DNA of 64,000 nucleotides, taken from assembly GCA_963740065.1 (NCBI GenBank), contig CAVUCS010000006.1, positions 62,001 to 126,000 of the forward strand, in the 5' to 3' direction. A program made the translations under genes and the position numbers. Below the pieces are notes generated by a model. It was not told where the DNA came from and ran no database searches. It worked only from the letters and a program-made list of their open reading frames with translations. Source of the stretch: DASVDE01 sp963740065. Its GTDB lineage: Bacteria; Actinomycetota; Thermoleophilia; Solirubrobacterales; 70-9. Below are positions 27,423 through 35,443 of this stretch, one piece after another. Position 1 is the stretch's first letter. Each line of letters begins with the position of its first letter.

Positions 27423-27836
27423 TCAGTCGACAGAGCCGGCGGGCACGACCCACTCACACGGCTGGCCGGTGACGGCGGCGATGCGGTCGAAGTCGGCGTC
27501 GTAGTGCAGCACCGTGAGGCCGCGAGACTCCGCGGCGGCGGCGATCAGCAGGTCGGGCACTTTGCGGCCGCGTTGGTGGCGGGCCGCGAGCAGGCGCTGA
27601 ACCTGACGGGCACGGCGCAGGTGATCGGCCGTCGTCTCGACCAGCTCGAAGGCCTGGAGAGCCTCCGCCAACTGGTCCCACTCGGCGGCGCTACGCGCCG
27701 AATAGCCGATCTCCAGGTCGCCGATCCCCGCCCGGGCGAGCTCGCCGCGCTCGGCGCGCGGCTCGACCTCCGCCCGCACGGCGGCGTGGTGCAGGCGGGT
27801 GAGGACGCTCGAGTCGAGCAGGTGGGTCAGCGCCAT
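27423..27836 (-). CDS. VapC-type PIN-domain toxin
   Basis: 137 residues with the PIN signature acidic positions: LLDSSVLTRL, IGDLEIGYSAR, VPDLLIAAAAESRGL and LHYDADFDRIA. Presumed Mg2+-dependent ribonuclease. The start ATG overlaps the 3' end of the antitoxin gene by 10 bp, so the two are translationally coupled. It converges on the TetR gene 63 bp away. Confidence 0.88.
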   Translation of the reverse strand: MALTHLLDSSVLTRLHHAAVRAEVEPRAERGELARAGIGDLEIGYSARSAAEWDQLAEALQAFELVETTADHLRRARQVQRLLAARHQRGRKVPDLLIAAAAESRGLTVLHYDADFDRIAAVTGQPCEWVVPAGSVD

Positions 27837-28021
27837 GCTTGCTCGCGGGCAGCCAGATCTGCGCCGGCGAGCCGGTCGAGACCTTGCTTCACCGCTCGCC
27901 GGTGCTCGTCGCCCGCCTGTCGCAGGGAGCGGTTGACGGTCTCTTTGATCGTCTTCGCGCCAAGGCGCGCCCGCGCCGCCCTCAGGGCATCCTCATCGAT
28001 GTCGACCAGATGCTTGCTCAC
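27827..28021 (-). CDS. VapB-type antitoxin
   Basis: 64 residues: VSKHLVDIDEDALRAARARL then GAKTIKETVNRSLR, the classic short VapB family that pairs with PIN toxins. GTG 28021 is chosen because a perfect TATACT hexamer ends 6 nt upstream, consistent with leaderless transcription, and because the family normally begins here. It is expected to neutralise VapC and repress the operon. Confidence 0.88.
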   Translation of the reverse strand: MSKHLVDIDEDALRAARARLGAKTIKETVNRSLRQAGDEHRRAVKQGLDRLAGADLAAREQAWR

Positions 28022-28027
28022 TGGCTG

Positions 28028-28033
28028 AGTATA
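28028..28033 (-). promoter_or_regulatory. -10 element of the vapBC operon (leaderless type)
   Basis: TATACT on the minus strand, 6 nt before the GTG start. It lies in the palindromic GTATATAC, which may also be part of a VapBC operator. Confidence 0.5.
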
Positions 28034-28076
28034 TACGCTGCTTCCTGCGATATAGATAGGTTGGGCGGGCAGCGGA

Positions 28077-30548
28077 CTATCGGGACTGACCCCGCCGGTG
28101 CCCCCCATGATTGCGTCGCTTCGCCTTGCCCTTGCCGGCCTTGCCCTTACGCTTGAGGCAGCGGACCTTGCCGCGGCGAGTGGTGACGGGGCGGCGGCCG
28201 CGCTTGACGCAGCGGCGCTTGCGCGCGGCGGCGGGGTTGGCGCGACCTCTGCGCTTGTCGGGCAGGACGCGGAGCGCGATCGGGTCGGAGTCGCCCTGAA
28301 GGTATGGGTAGCCATCCTGGGCGCGGACCTGGGCGCGGACCTCGTAGACAGTCGGGCGGGTAGTGCGGCGGAAATAGTAGGCGAGCTCGTATCTGCCGTC
28401 GCCGCGGGTGCGATAGCGGCGGAAGGCGAGCCAGCCGTTGCCCTGTCTCACCTGTAGGACGACCACGACCTGGTTGTTGTGGGGGCCGGGGATCTCGCCG
28501 CTGAAGCGGGCGTAGGTCTTGTTGCGGATCGCGTCTCTGGCGGCGCGCAGGGTCGGGTGGACGACGCTGCGCAGCTGCGCGGAAGCGCTCAGCTCGCGCT
28601 GGCCGGGGCGGTAGAGGACCTCCAGCTCGCGCGAGGGCCCGGGCGCGATCGCAAAGCGGTAATCGCCGCGGCTGCCGCTGACAGCGATGCCGAGGAACTG
28701 GCGCGCTTCGTCGGTGGCGACGCGTGAGAAGACGCAGAGAGGGGCGCCGGAGATGTCGCCTCCCGTCCCGCGCAGCTCGCCGGCGAGCGTCGCGCCGTCG
28801 CCCTGCTCGACCGTCTTTGAGGGCTGATCGCCGAAGCCGGCGGAGAGCTGCAGGCCGCCGCTGACCGGCGAGCGGACGCAGCGGTATGAGAGCGGTGCCG
28901 TGACCGGAGCGCCGACATTGCCCTCGGCATCTGTGAGCCAGAGGCGCAGGGTGAAGGCACCGCGATCGTCGGGGGTCTCGATGCTCTCGATCGCTTGCAC
29001 GTTGTCGCCGCTGAGGTGTCTGGTCGGCACCACCACCTGCCCCGCCCCGTTCAGCACTTGGTAGTGAGCGGCGTCGATCGGGGCGCCGGCGTCGACGAGG
29101 TTGTGCCAGCGCAGATCGAAGCCATCGAGGACGCGCGGTGAAGATGGCGCGGCGACCGAGATGCCCTGCGGCGCGGCGGGAGGCGTCGTGTCGCGAGGAA
29201 TCTCCGCCGCGGTGGCGGGACCGACGTGACCGACGGCGTCCTCGAGCCAAACCCGCAGGCGGTAGTTGCCGGGCGCGGCGGGCCCCTCAGCCTCGGCGAG
29301 CGAGGTCGGGTTGGTGGCGGAATAGGTCTGAGCGGGCATGACCACCTCGCCCGCCGCGTTGACGACGTTGTAGTGGACCTTGGTTATGGGCGAGCCCCCG
29401 TTGGGGGGCAGCGAGAAGATCGCGCCGAAGCGGTTGAGGTAGCGCTGCGGGTTGGCGGAGGTGACGCTGAGGCCGCTGGGGGCGCCCGGCGCGCTGTTGT
29501 CGACGTGGATCGTGCGCGCGTCGCAAGACTCCGAGCCGGTTCCGTTCAAACCTTGGTACTGGCCGAAGTCCTGGCTGCAGATGGTCAGGCTGTGGGCGCC
29601 GTCGGCGAGGGTCGCGGTGTCGAGGTCATAGCCGCGGCCGTAGGGGCCACCGGTCGGGCATGGTTGGTAGACGCGCGCCCATTCCCCGTTTACCTGCGAG
29701 GTGGAGGTGTTGCAGGCGCCAGCGGCCTGATAGTCGAGCACGAAGCGCTCGGCGCCGTCGGCGCGCAGGCGCTCGAAGCGCAGGCCCGAGCCGGCATCGG
29801 AGGCGTTCCAGTAGACGGGCACGGTGCCCGCCACCCACTGGCCCTGCATCAGAGCCGAGCCGGTGTCGGTGAAGCCGACCTGGGAATTCTGGTCGTCGGA
29901 GAGGATGAAGACGAAGCCGTTGGCGTCGGTCGCGTTGTAGTTGGCGCGATCGCAGCCGGCCGGGCGCACGCAGGAGAGCTCGTAGACGAAGGTGTGGAAG
30001 TCGAGGTAGTTGCCGAAGGGCCAGAGGTGCGGGCCGAAGGTGTTGGAGGAGGGCGACTGGGTGCCGGCGTTGGGCACCCCGGCGCCCTGGGTCAGAAGTT
30101 GGGTGCCGTTGCCACCGAAGTCGACGATCCAGAAGCGGGCGCGCCAGCCGTCGTTGAAAGCGTTCGGCTGGCGGGTGTAGCCGCCGGCGGAGCGGAAGTG
30201 CACGTAGGAAGGAGTGGAGAAGATCATCTGCCCGTAGGCGCCGGTGCCGGCGTTGCCAGCTGACTGGTTCTCGACGATCCGCATGTAGGCGGCCTCGCCG
30301 GGCGGGTCGCCGCCAGCGCCGCCGCACCAGTTGTGGAACTCGAAGATGCCGCCGGGGTTGGAGCCGGAGGTGGTGTTGGTCGCCGTGGAGTAGGGCGCGG
30401 CGCCGTTGTTGGCGGCGCAGGCGACCATCTTGTACTGGGCGGCCTCGGCGCGGGCGGCGAAGGCGACGGCCATGGCGACGGCTGTCGCCATCAGGCATAG
30501 GGCGATTGTGACCTGGCGCGAAGCGCGCAGGCGGGGTCGAGGTGACAT
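28077..30548 (-). CDS. Large secreted protein with Ig/FnIII-like domains and basic tail
   Basis: 823 residues. The signal peptide (ALCLMATAVAMAVAFAARAEA) is followed by a Cys-containing N-terminal region resembling a lectin-like jelly roll (YKMVACAANNG; FEFHNWCGGAG; PVYWNASDAGSGL), then DGAHSLTICSQDFGQ and two FnIII/Ig-like repeats (NSAPGAPSGLSVTSANPQRY; DTTPPAAPQGISV). A C-terminal adhesion-like module (TYARFSGEIPG, VVVLQVRQGNGWLAFRRYRT) precedes a Lys/Arg tail. It is homologous in layout to the protein at 51393-53681. The start is supported by AAGGAG 6 nt upstream. Probably a surface protein. No catalytic motif was identified. Confidence 0.85.
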   Translation of the reverse strand: MSPRPRLRASRQVTIALCLMATAVAMAVAFAARAEAAQYKMVACAANNGAAPYSTATNTTSGSNPGGIFEFHNWCGGAGGDPPGEAAYMRIVENQSAGNAGTGAYGQMIFSTPSYVHFRSAGGYTRQPNAFNDGWRARFWIVDFGGNGTQLLTQGAGVPNAGTQSPSSNTFGPHLWPFGNYLDFHTFVYELSCVRPAGCDRANYNATDANGFVFILSDDQNSQVGFTDTGSALMQGQWVAGTVPVYWNASDAGSGLRFERLRADGAERFVLDYQAAGACNTSTSQVNGEWARVYQPCPTGGPYGRGYDLDTATLADGAHSLTICSQDFGQYQGLNGTGSESCDARTIHVDNSAPGAPSGLSVTSANPQRYLNRFGAIFSLPPNGGSPITKVHYNVVNAAGEVVMPAQTYSATNPTSLAEAEGPAAPGNYRLRVWLEDAVGHVGPATAAEIPRDTTPPAAPQGISVAAPSSPRVLDGFDLRWHNLVDAGAPIDAAHYQVLNGAGQVVVPTRHLSGDNVQAIESIETPDDRGAFTLRLWLTDAEGNVGAPVTAPLSYRCVRSPVSGGLQLSAGFGDQPSKTVEQGDGATLAGELRGTGGDISGAPLCVFSRVATDEARQFLGIAVSGSRGDYRFAIAPGPSRELEVLYRPGQRELSASAQLRSVVHPTLRAARDAIRNKTYARFSGEIPGPHNNQVVVVLQVRQGNGWLAFRRYRTRGDGRYELAYYFRRTTRPTVYEVRAQVRAQDGYPYLQGDSDPIALRVLPDKRRGRANPAAARKRRCVKRGRRPVTTRRGKVRCLKRKGKAGKGKAKRRNHGGHRRGQSR

Positions 30549-30777
30549 ACCGCTCTCCTTGTTCTCGTTGCCCGATCGCGGGCCGGTGGGGGCGGGTGAT
30601 GCGCCCCCCTCACCTCTTAGACGGATGAGCGGCCTTGGCCGATACCCCTGCGGTGAGAGTCCCCGATGTGGCTGTGTGCTATTCGGTCAAACAAGTCTGA
30701 GTGGGAAATGGTTCGCAGTGTCGGTGTCGTCTATTCGTTGAGATGCGGCGGCGGGGCTCAAGGTGTGTGACGGTGAG

Positions 30778-31977
30778 CTACCGCCAGAGCGTCGGCGCCA
30801 GGCACTCCTCGATCACGGCGGCGAGGTCAATGTCGCGCTGAGGAACATCGAGCAGGGAGAGGGAGAGGCCGAGCTGGCGGCATTCGCGGTCGAGCTCCGA
30901 AGCGGTGCGCGACGCGCCCTGGGGCAGGCCGGCGGCGCTGAGCAACAGGTAGCCGGCGAGGCTGCGGGCGCGCGAAGGGGCGATCTGGCCGCGCTCGATC
31001 GCGGTCCCGAGGCGCTCGGCGATCGCGGCGCCGGCGCCGAGCCGGTGGCCGCCCGCCGCTTGGTGGAGCGCCGCGAAGCGGCGGGCGAAGCGCTCGCGCA
31101 GCTCGGCCGGATCGAGTCGGTAGGGGTGGAGACGCTCGCCGCGAGGGAGGCGCCATTGCGCCTCCAGGCGCAGCCAGAGACCGGGCGGTGCGAGGCCGGA
31201 CTCGAGGCCCTTGTCATAGAGGCGGGCGAGGGTGCGGCCGGCGCGGGAATTGACCAGCACGCTCTGCACGCCGCGCTCGGCGCGGTAGGAGCAGATGCGG
31301 TCGGTCCCCGCCGAGGCGAGGCTGGCGCACTCCAGCAGGGCGCGACCCTCGACGGCGGAGTCGGTGCGCAGGTCGGCGGCGAGGTCGAGGCGGCGCAGGC
31401 CGGCGCAGGTAACCGTGGCGAGCGGGATTCCGAGGTCGCCGAGCGCGGCGGACAGATCGGCGAGGACGGCGGGCAACTGGGCGGCGGTGCGCAAGGCTCC
31501 TCCCCCGGCACGCCCCTCGACGAAAACCAGGCCCGGCTCGGGGAACCATCCGACGCGGTGGCCGATGATCGGCTCGGGGAGCATCCAGGCGCGCTGGGAT
31601 GCTTGCGAAGCGAGGGCGCGAAGAGCTCGCGCCAGCGGTGAGCCGGGCTCGGCGTACCAGCAGGGCGACCAAGTGTCGACGCCGGTGGCGAAGACGCGCC
31701 CCTCGCGCGGCAGGGATCGCAGGGCGGCGCGGGAGTGTGAGCCGAGCGCACCGGGTTCGCCGAGGTAGTCGGGCAGAGCGGGTCGGTGAGCTGCGGGACG
31801 CAACTCACCTGCGGGATCGCGACGTACTCCCTCCTGCACCCTGCCCCACTCGCGCGAGCGTTCGCGGCGGCGGCGCTCGGCCTCATGGCGGCGCCAGAGC
31901 GCCCGCAACTCCGCCTCGCCGGGCGCTACAGGCTCGGGCTGAGGCGGGGCGAAGTCGGCGGGCGGGCGCAGGGGCAC
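30778..31977 (-). CDS. Replication-initiator-like protein (tentative)
   Basis: About 399 residues from GTG 31977. The central FATGVDTWSPCWYAEPGS and the ARLYDKGLES...LWLRLEAQWRLPRG block resemble replication initiators of the Rep_trans/phage-CRI type, where a YDK motif precedes an R-x-E segment. The C-terminal half is Ala/Arg-rich and helical. The start is uncertain: the frame stays open upstream, but it would then run antisense to the winged-helix gene. A TATATA-containing stretch lies at 32014-32019. It is downstream of a winged-helix gene and an M48 peptidase gene on the same strand. It may be the remnant of an integrated plasmid-like element. Function is inferred from weak motif likeness. 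Confidence 0.5.
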   Translation of the reverse strand: MPLRPPADFAPPQPEPVAPGEAELRALWRRHEAERRRRERSREWGRVQEGVRRDPAGELRPAAHRPALPDYLGEPGALGSHSRAALRSLPREGRVFATGVDTWSPCWYAEPGSPLARALRALASQASQRAWMLPEPIIGHRVGWFPEPGLVFVEGRAGGGALRTAAQLPAVLADLSAALGDLGIPLATVTCAGLRRLDLAADLRTDSAVEGRALLECASLASAGTDRICSYRAERGVQSVLVNSRAGRTLARLYDKGLESGLAPPGLWLRLEAQWRLPRGERLHPYRLDPAELRERFARRFAALHQAAGGHRLGAGAAIAERLGTAIERGQIAPSRARSLAGYLLLSAAGLPQGASRTASELDRECRQLGLSLSLLDVPQRDIDLAAVIEECLAPTLWR

Positions 31978-32029
31978 GCCGGGGTGAGAGCGCGGGCGCG
32001 GGTTTTCGCCCCCTATATAAGAAGCGGCC

Positions 32030-32599
32030 TCAGCTCGCCTGGGCTTCGGCGGCGGCCAGCTTGGCGCCGTCCCAGAGCTTGTAGCCGACGCCGTGGCTGT
32101 TGACGACGAAGCCCACGGCGCCGGCCTGGCGCAGCTTGGTGCGGACGCGGCTGGCGTGGGTATCGAGGCTGCGGGTACTACCGAGGCTGCGGTAGCCCCA
32201 GACGTCGCGCAGCAGTTGCTCCTTGGTGAAGACGCGGTTGGGGTCGGAGGCCAAGGCAAACAGCAGCTCGCACTCGCGCCGGCTCAGCCGCACCTCGTCA
32301 TCGGCGACGATCACCCGGCGGGCGCAGCGATCGATGGTCAAGGCGCCGAGTCGCAGCGGCGCTTCGCGCTGATCCCAGGGAGGAGCGATCGCGCCGCCGG
32401 TCAGATCGCCGCTGCAGGCAAGTCTCCACTCGCGGTCGATCTTGCCGCGAATGGCGAGCTGCCAATTCCCGGCCTCGCTCAGCCGCACCTCGACCTCGCC
32501 GGCTTCGGTGTGGATCGCCGCTCTGGTGAAACGGCCGGGTTCGATCGTGCTCACCTCTTCGCTCCTTCTCATCGCTGCCAAGACGTTGCGATCACTCAT
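32030..32599 (-). CDS. OmpR/PhoB-type winged-helix DNA-binding protein without receiver domain
   Basis: 189 residues. Residues about 95-180 form a trans_reg_C domain: LRLGALTIDRCARRVIV, RLSRRECELLFALAS, VFTKEQLLRDVWGY, LDTHASRVRTKL and VNSHGVGYKLW. The first 85 residues are not a receiver domain; no phospho-acceptor Asp pattern was found. The ATG at 32599 overlaps the M48 stop codon (ATGA), so the two are coupled. It probably regulates this operon or the replication-like gene 53 bp downstream. Confidence 0.85.
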   Translation of the reverse strand: MSDRNVLAAMRRSEEVSTIEPGRFTRAAIHTEAGEVEVRLSEAGNWQLAIRGKIDREWRLACSGDLTGGAIAPPWDQREAPLRLGALTIDRCARRVIVADDEVRLSRRECELLFALASDPNRVFTKEQLLRDVWGYRSLGSTRSLDTHASRVRTKLRQAGAVGFVVNSHGVGYKLWDGAKLAAAEAQAS

Positions 32600-33585
32600 T
32601 TCGATCCCACCCACTCGAAGCTCGCCAGGAGGCGCTCGATCCGGTGGGCGACCGGCGGATGCTGGGCGGTGTTGAAGAACAGGCGGCGCTGGGGTACGTC
32701 GAAGGGAAGCACCTGCTCGAAGAGGTGGCGGGCGAGGTCCTCGGCCTGACCGAGGGACGCGGCGTGGGCGTCGGCTGCGTACTCGCGGGCGCGCCAGTGG
32801 GCGGCCCAGAGCGGGCTGAGCAGTTGCTGGGCCAGGCTGCCGCCGGCCGCCCGCAGGACCCAGCGAGCGCAGCCGAGGAGCAGGCCTCCCCCCTGTTCCC
32901 GCGACTCGAAGCGCTCCTCCTCGCCGCGCTCGGGCTGCGGTGGGGCGAGCGGGTCGCCCCAGATGGCAAGGCGGCCCAGCGCCTCGGTGAGGCGGCCGTC
33001 GAGCGAGCCCAGGTGGCTCAGCTCGTGGGCGAGCGCGGCAGCGAGGGCATCGGAGTCGATCAGGCCACGGCTGAAGATCAGCGTGCGGCCGCGGACGTAG
33101 GCCTCGGGCAGCGGCTCGTCGAGGACGAAACAGCCACTCGGCTGCGGCAGGCCGGGATCGACACTACGCAGCAACTCGATGGCGTCGGTGAGTGCGGTGG
33201 CCTCATCGGCGCTCGGCGTTCGAGCGCCGAGCCGGTGCCGCCAGATCCAGGCCCAACCCGGAAAGAGAAGGCCGAGGATCGACCAGGCAAGGGGCGCGAG
33301 AGCGGCGAGCCAGGCAAGTTGCTCGGCGCCCGGCCCCAGGGGGACGAAGACCCCCAGGGCCGAGGCGCCGAGATAGGTGAGGAGCCAGCGGACGCCGGCT
33401 CCCAGCATCGCCTCCCCGGCAAGCGTCAGCACGTAGAGACCGAGCCCACTCGCGACGTGGAGGCTCGATGCGGCGTGGGCGCGATGCTCCGGAACGCTTT
33501 CCGTCTGGGCGTGCATGGGCGATCCATCGCACGCTCCGCGTGCCACAAATGGGAGCTCTGCGCGTCCCAGGCGGAGATCCGTCAC
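32596..33585 (-). CDS. M48-family membrane metallopeptidase
   Basis: 329 residues. Two or three hydrophobic segments (LGLYVLTLAGEAMLGAG, WLAALAPLAWSILGLLF) precede the zinc motif AHELSHLGSLDG (HExxH). The downstream REYAADAHAASLG supplies the third zinc ligand Glu and the family Asp. It probably cleaves membrane or exported proteins, as the BlaR/HtpX-like M48 proteins do. The start is GTG 33585 or the internal ATG at 33516 (MHAQTESV). It is the first gene of an operon with a winged-helix gene and a replication-initiator-like gene; its promoter region lies beside tRNA-Arg. Confidence 0.85.
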   Translation of the reverse strand: MTDLRLGRAELPFVARGACDGSPMHAQTESVPEHRAHAASSLHVASGLGLYVLTLAGEAMLGAGVRWLLTYLGASALGVFVPLGPGAEQLAWLAALAPLAWSILGLLFPGWAWIWRHRLGARTPSADEATALTDAIELLRSVDPGLPQPSGCFVLDEPLPEAYVRGRTLIFSRGLIDSDALAAALAHELSHLGSLDGRLTEALGRLAIWGDPLAPPQPERGEEERFESREQGGGLLLGCARWVLRAAGGSLAQQLLSPLWAAHWRAREYAADAHAASLGQAEDLARHLFEQVLPFDVPQRRLFFNTAQHPPVAHRIERLLASFEWVGSK

Positions 33586-33749
33586 TGGGACCGCCGGAGG
33601 GCCCTCCCTGATGTAGCCATTTTGTAGCCATCAATTACTGGCAGGCGTCGGAATCGGCTGGAGAGCAGCGGAACCAAGGGGGATGAGTCGGGATCCAAGA
33701 TCTGGCTTGCTAGGGGCAAAAACCGGCGCGACGCGGCGAGAGACGGAAG

Positions 33750-33823
33750 CGCGCCCGACTGGATTCGAACCAGTGACCTTCGGTTTCGTAGACCGACGCT
33801 CTATCCAACTGAGCTACGGGCGC
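33750..33823 (-). tRNA. tRNA-Arg (anticodon ACG)
   Basis: A complete cloverleaf on the minus strand: acceptor GCGCCCG/CGGGCGC, D arm GCTCAGTTGGATAGAGC, anticodon stem TCGGT/ACCGA with loop CTACGAA, and T arm CTGGTTCGAATCCAG. CCA is not encoded. Confidence 0.95.
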
Positions 33824-33865
33824 GGGTTGCCGGGGCTTGCCCGGACGGGCGATTCTAGGGGCTAC

Positions 33866-34654
33866 TCAGCGGCCGTGGAATTCGGCGTGGCCGGGGCCGC
33901 CGTGCTCGAGGAAGGTGCGGACGGCGTTCTGTAGGTCCTCGGTGGCGAAGAGGTCGCCGGCGTCGGCGCGGACCGCCGCGTCGGCCGCGGCGACGCCGCC
34001 CTCGATGTAGCGGCGGATGATGTGCTTGGTCATCGCGTGGGCGCGGGTGGGGCCGGTCGCCAGCTCGGTGGCGAAGGCGCGTGAGCGGTCCTCGAACTCG
34101 GCATCGTCGAAGACCAGGTTGACGACGCCCCAGCGCTCCAGCTCCTCGGCGCCGAACAGCTCTCCCGTCATCACCAGCTGGCGGGCACGGCCGGAGCCGG
34201 CGCGCTCGGCGAGGCGCTGGGTGCCGCCCATCGACGGGGTGAGGCCGACCACTTTCTCGACCAGGCCGAACTTGGCGGAGCGGGCGGCGAGGATCAGGTC
34301 GCAGCCGAGGGAGAGCTCGAAGGCGGCGGTGAGGGTGAGGGCGTGGGCGGCGAAAACGGTCGGCAGGGGCAGGCGCTCGACCCGCTCGACCAGGCCGATC
34401 AGCTCGTCCCAGAGGGCGCTCGCGGCCTCTGGGGTGAGGCCGTCGAAGGCGTGGACGTCGACGCCGCCGGAAACGGCGCGGCCCTCAGCGCGGATCAGGA
34501 GGGCGCGGGGCAGGTCGGCCTCGATCTCCGCAACCGCCGCGCCAAGACCCTCGAACATCGCGCGGTCGAAGAGATTGAGCGGCGGGCTGTCGAGGGTCAG
34601 CACCGCGAGCCCCTCTTCCCTCTCCACTCGGACGGCGGTCAAGTCTTCATTCAC
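33866..34654 (-). CDS. Enoyl-CoA hydratase/isomerase family protein
   Basis: 262 residues, normal crotonase length. The N-terminal [16 protein letters not shown], the first oxyanion-hole region ([17 protein letters not shown]), the second ([19 protein letters not shown]) and the [26 protein letters not shown] block are all present. SGGVDVHAF replaces the usual SAGADLKEM, and Leu-Thr replaces the usual Gly-Gly in the second loop, so substrate and activity may differ from classical hydratases. The start is supported by GGAGGAGG about 10 nt upstream. It probably acts in fatty-acid or aromatic-acid beta-oxidation. Confidence 0.87.
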   Translation of the reverse strand: MNEDLTAVRVEREEGLAVLTLDSPPLNLFDRAMFEGLGAAVAEIEADLPRALLIRAEGRAVSGGVDVHAFDGLTPEAASALWDELIGLVERVERLPLPTVFAAHALTLTAAFELSLGCDLILAARSAKFGLVEKVVGLTPSMGGTQRLAERAGSGRARQLVMTGELFGAEELERWGVVNLVFDDAEFEDRSRAFATELATGPTRAHAMTKHIIRRYIEGGVAAADAAVRADAGDLFATEDLQNAVRTFLEHGGPGHAEFHGR

Positions 34655-34836
34655 TGCGTTCCTCCTCCCATGGCGTCGGGCACACGGTAACCGCCGGCCG
34701 CGGGAGACGGTTCGTGAGGTCCACTCCTACGATGAGCCGGAGATCATCGCGATGCCAATCGTCGCCGGCAGCGCCGGCTACCTGGCTTGGATTGGGGAGA
34801 GCGACCGGCTGATCCGCTCAGCGCGGGATGGCGGGC

Positions 34837-34914
34837 GGAGCGGTCAGGCGGCGTCGGTTGCCGGAGCGGTCAGACGGCGTCGGTTGCCGGAGCGGTCAGA
34901 CGGCGTCGGTTGCC
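34837..34914. repeat. Three tandem 26-bp repeats containing a gene's stop codon
   Basis: Three units (34837-34862, 34863-34888, 34889-34914), almost identical. The rightmost unit encodes the last residues and stop of the DUF4442 gene. The two others repeat that coding end downstream of the stop. Confidence 0.9.
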
Positions 34915-35366
34915 GGAGCGTTTAGCCGGACGTGCCAGTGGACCGTGGCGGTGGCGACGCGGGTCCCCTCGGCGTCGACCAGCTCGATCTCACAGGGAAA
35001 GACGACCTTGCCGTCGGCGTCGAGGGTGGCGAGGGCCTCTTCCTTGGGGACGGCGAGACGGGCGGTGGCGTCGATCGGGCCGTTGGCGATTCTCTCGTAG
35101 GAGATCTCGGCGCTGCGAGCGAGGGGCGTGACCTCGCCGAGTCGCTCGGCGAAGGCGCCGACGAAAGCGGCGCCTGAGGCGGCCTCGGCGAGGGTGAAGA
35201 GGGCGCCGGCGTGCTGGGAGCCGACGTGGTTGGTCAGCTCGGGGCGCTCGGGCAGGCGCACCGTCGCCTCTCCCTCCCCCACGCTCGTTATCTCCAGTCC
35301 CAGGTGCCCGGCGAAGGGCACAGCCTGGTTCATTCCCTGTGCGATCGCGTCGAAGTCAGTCGTCAT
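34896..35366 (-). CDS. DUF4442 / PaaI-like hotdog-fold thioesterase
   Basis: 156 residues with a single hotdog fold: FAGHLGLEITSVGEGEATVR, then NHVGSQHAGALFTLAEAASG (the hotdog helix with an active-site-like Asn/His and Glu), then AEISYERIANGPIDATARL. Such proteins hydrolyse acyl-CoA thioesters, which fits the enoyl-CoA hydratase neighbour. The ATG at 35366 is supported by TAGGCT 7 nt upstream (leaderless type). Its C-terminal codons form part of a triplicated 26-bp repeat. Confidence 0.8.
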   Translation of the reverse strand: MTTDFDAIAQGMNQAVPFAGHLGLEITSVGEGEATVRLPERPELTNHVGSQHAGALFTLAEAASGAAFVGAFAERLGEVTPLARSAEISYERIANGPIDATARLAVPKEEALATLDADGKVVFPCEIELVDAEGTRVATATVHWHVRLNAPATDAV

Positions 35367-35373
35367 AGGCGGG

Positions 35374-35379
35374 AGCCTA
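35374..35379 (-). promoter_or_regulatory. -10 element of the hotdog thioesterase gene (leaderless type)
   Basis: TAGGCT on the minus strand, 7 nt before the ATG at 35366. Confidence 0.5.
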
Positions 35380-35388
35380 TCCTCCTCA

Positions 35389-35439
35389 CGTTCCGCTGCG
35401 ACTTATGCCGGTATGTCAGAGATAAGTCGCAGCGGAGCG
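35389..35439. repeat. Family 2 palindromic element (51 bp)
   Basis: CGTTCCGCTGCGACTTAT and its near-complement ATAAGTCGCAGCGGAGCG flank a 15-nt loop. It ends 4 bp before the stop of the pyruvate kinase gene. Confidence 0.85.
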
Positions 35440-35443
35440 GGCG

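Noticed and set aside
30549..30777. Possible riboswitch upstream of the secreted protein gene at 28077
   Set aside because: Only a short CGGCC/GGCCG hairpin (30630-30641) and no conserved riboswitch core could be recognised.
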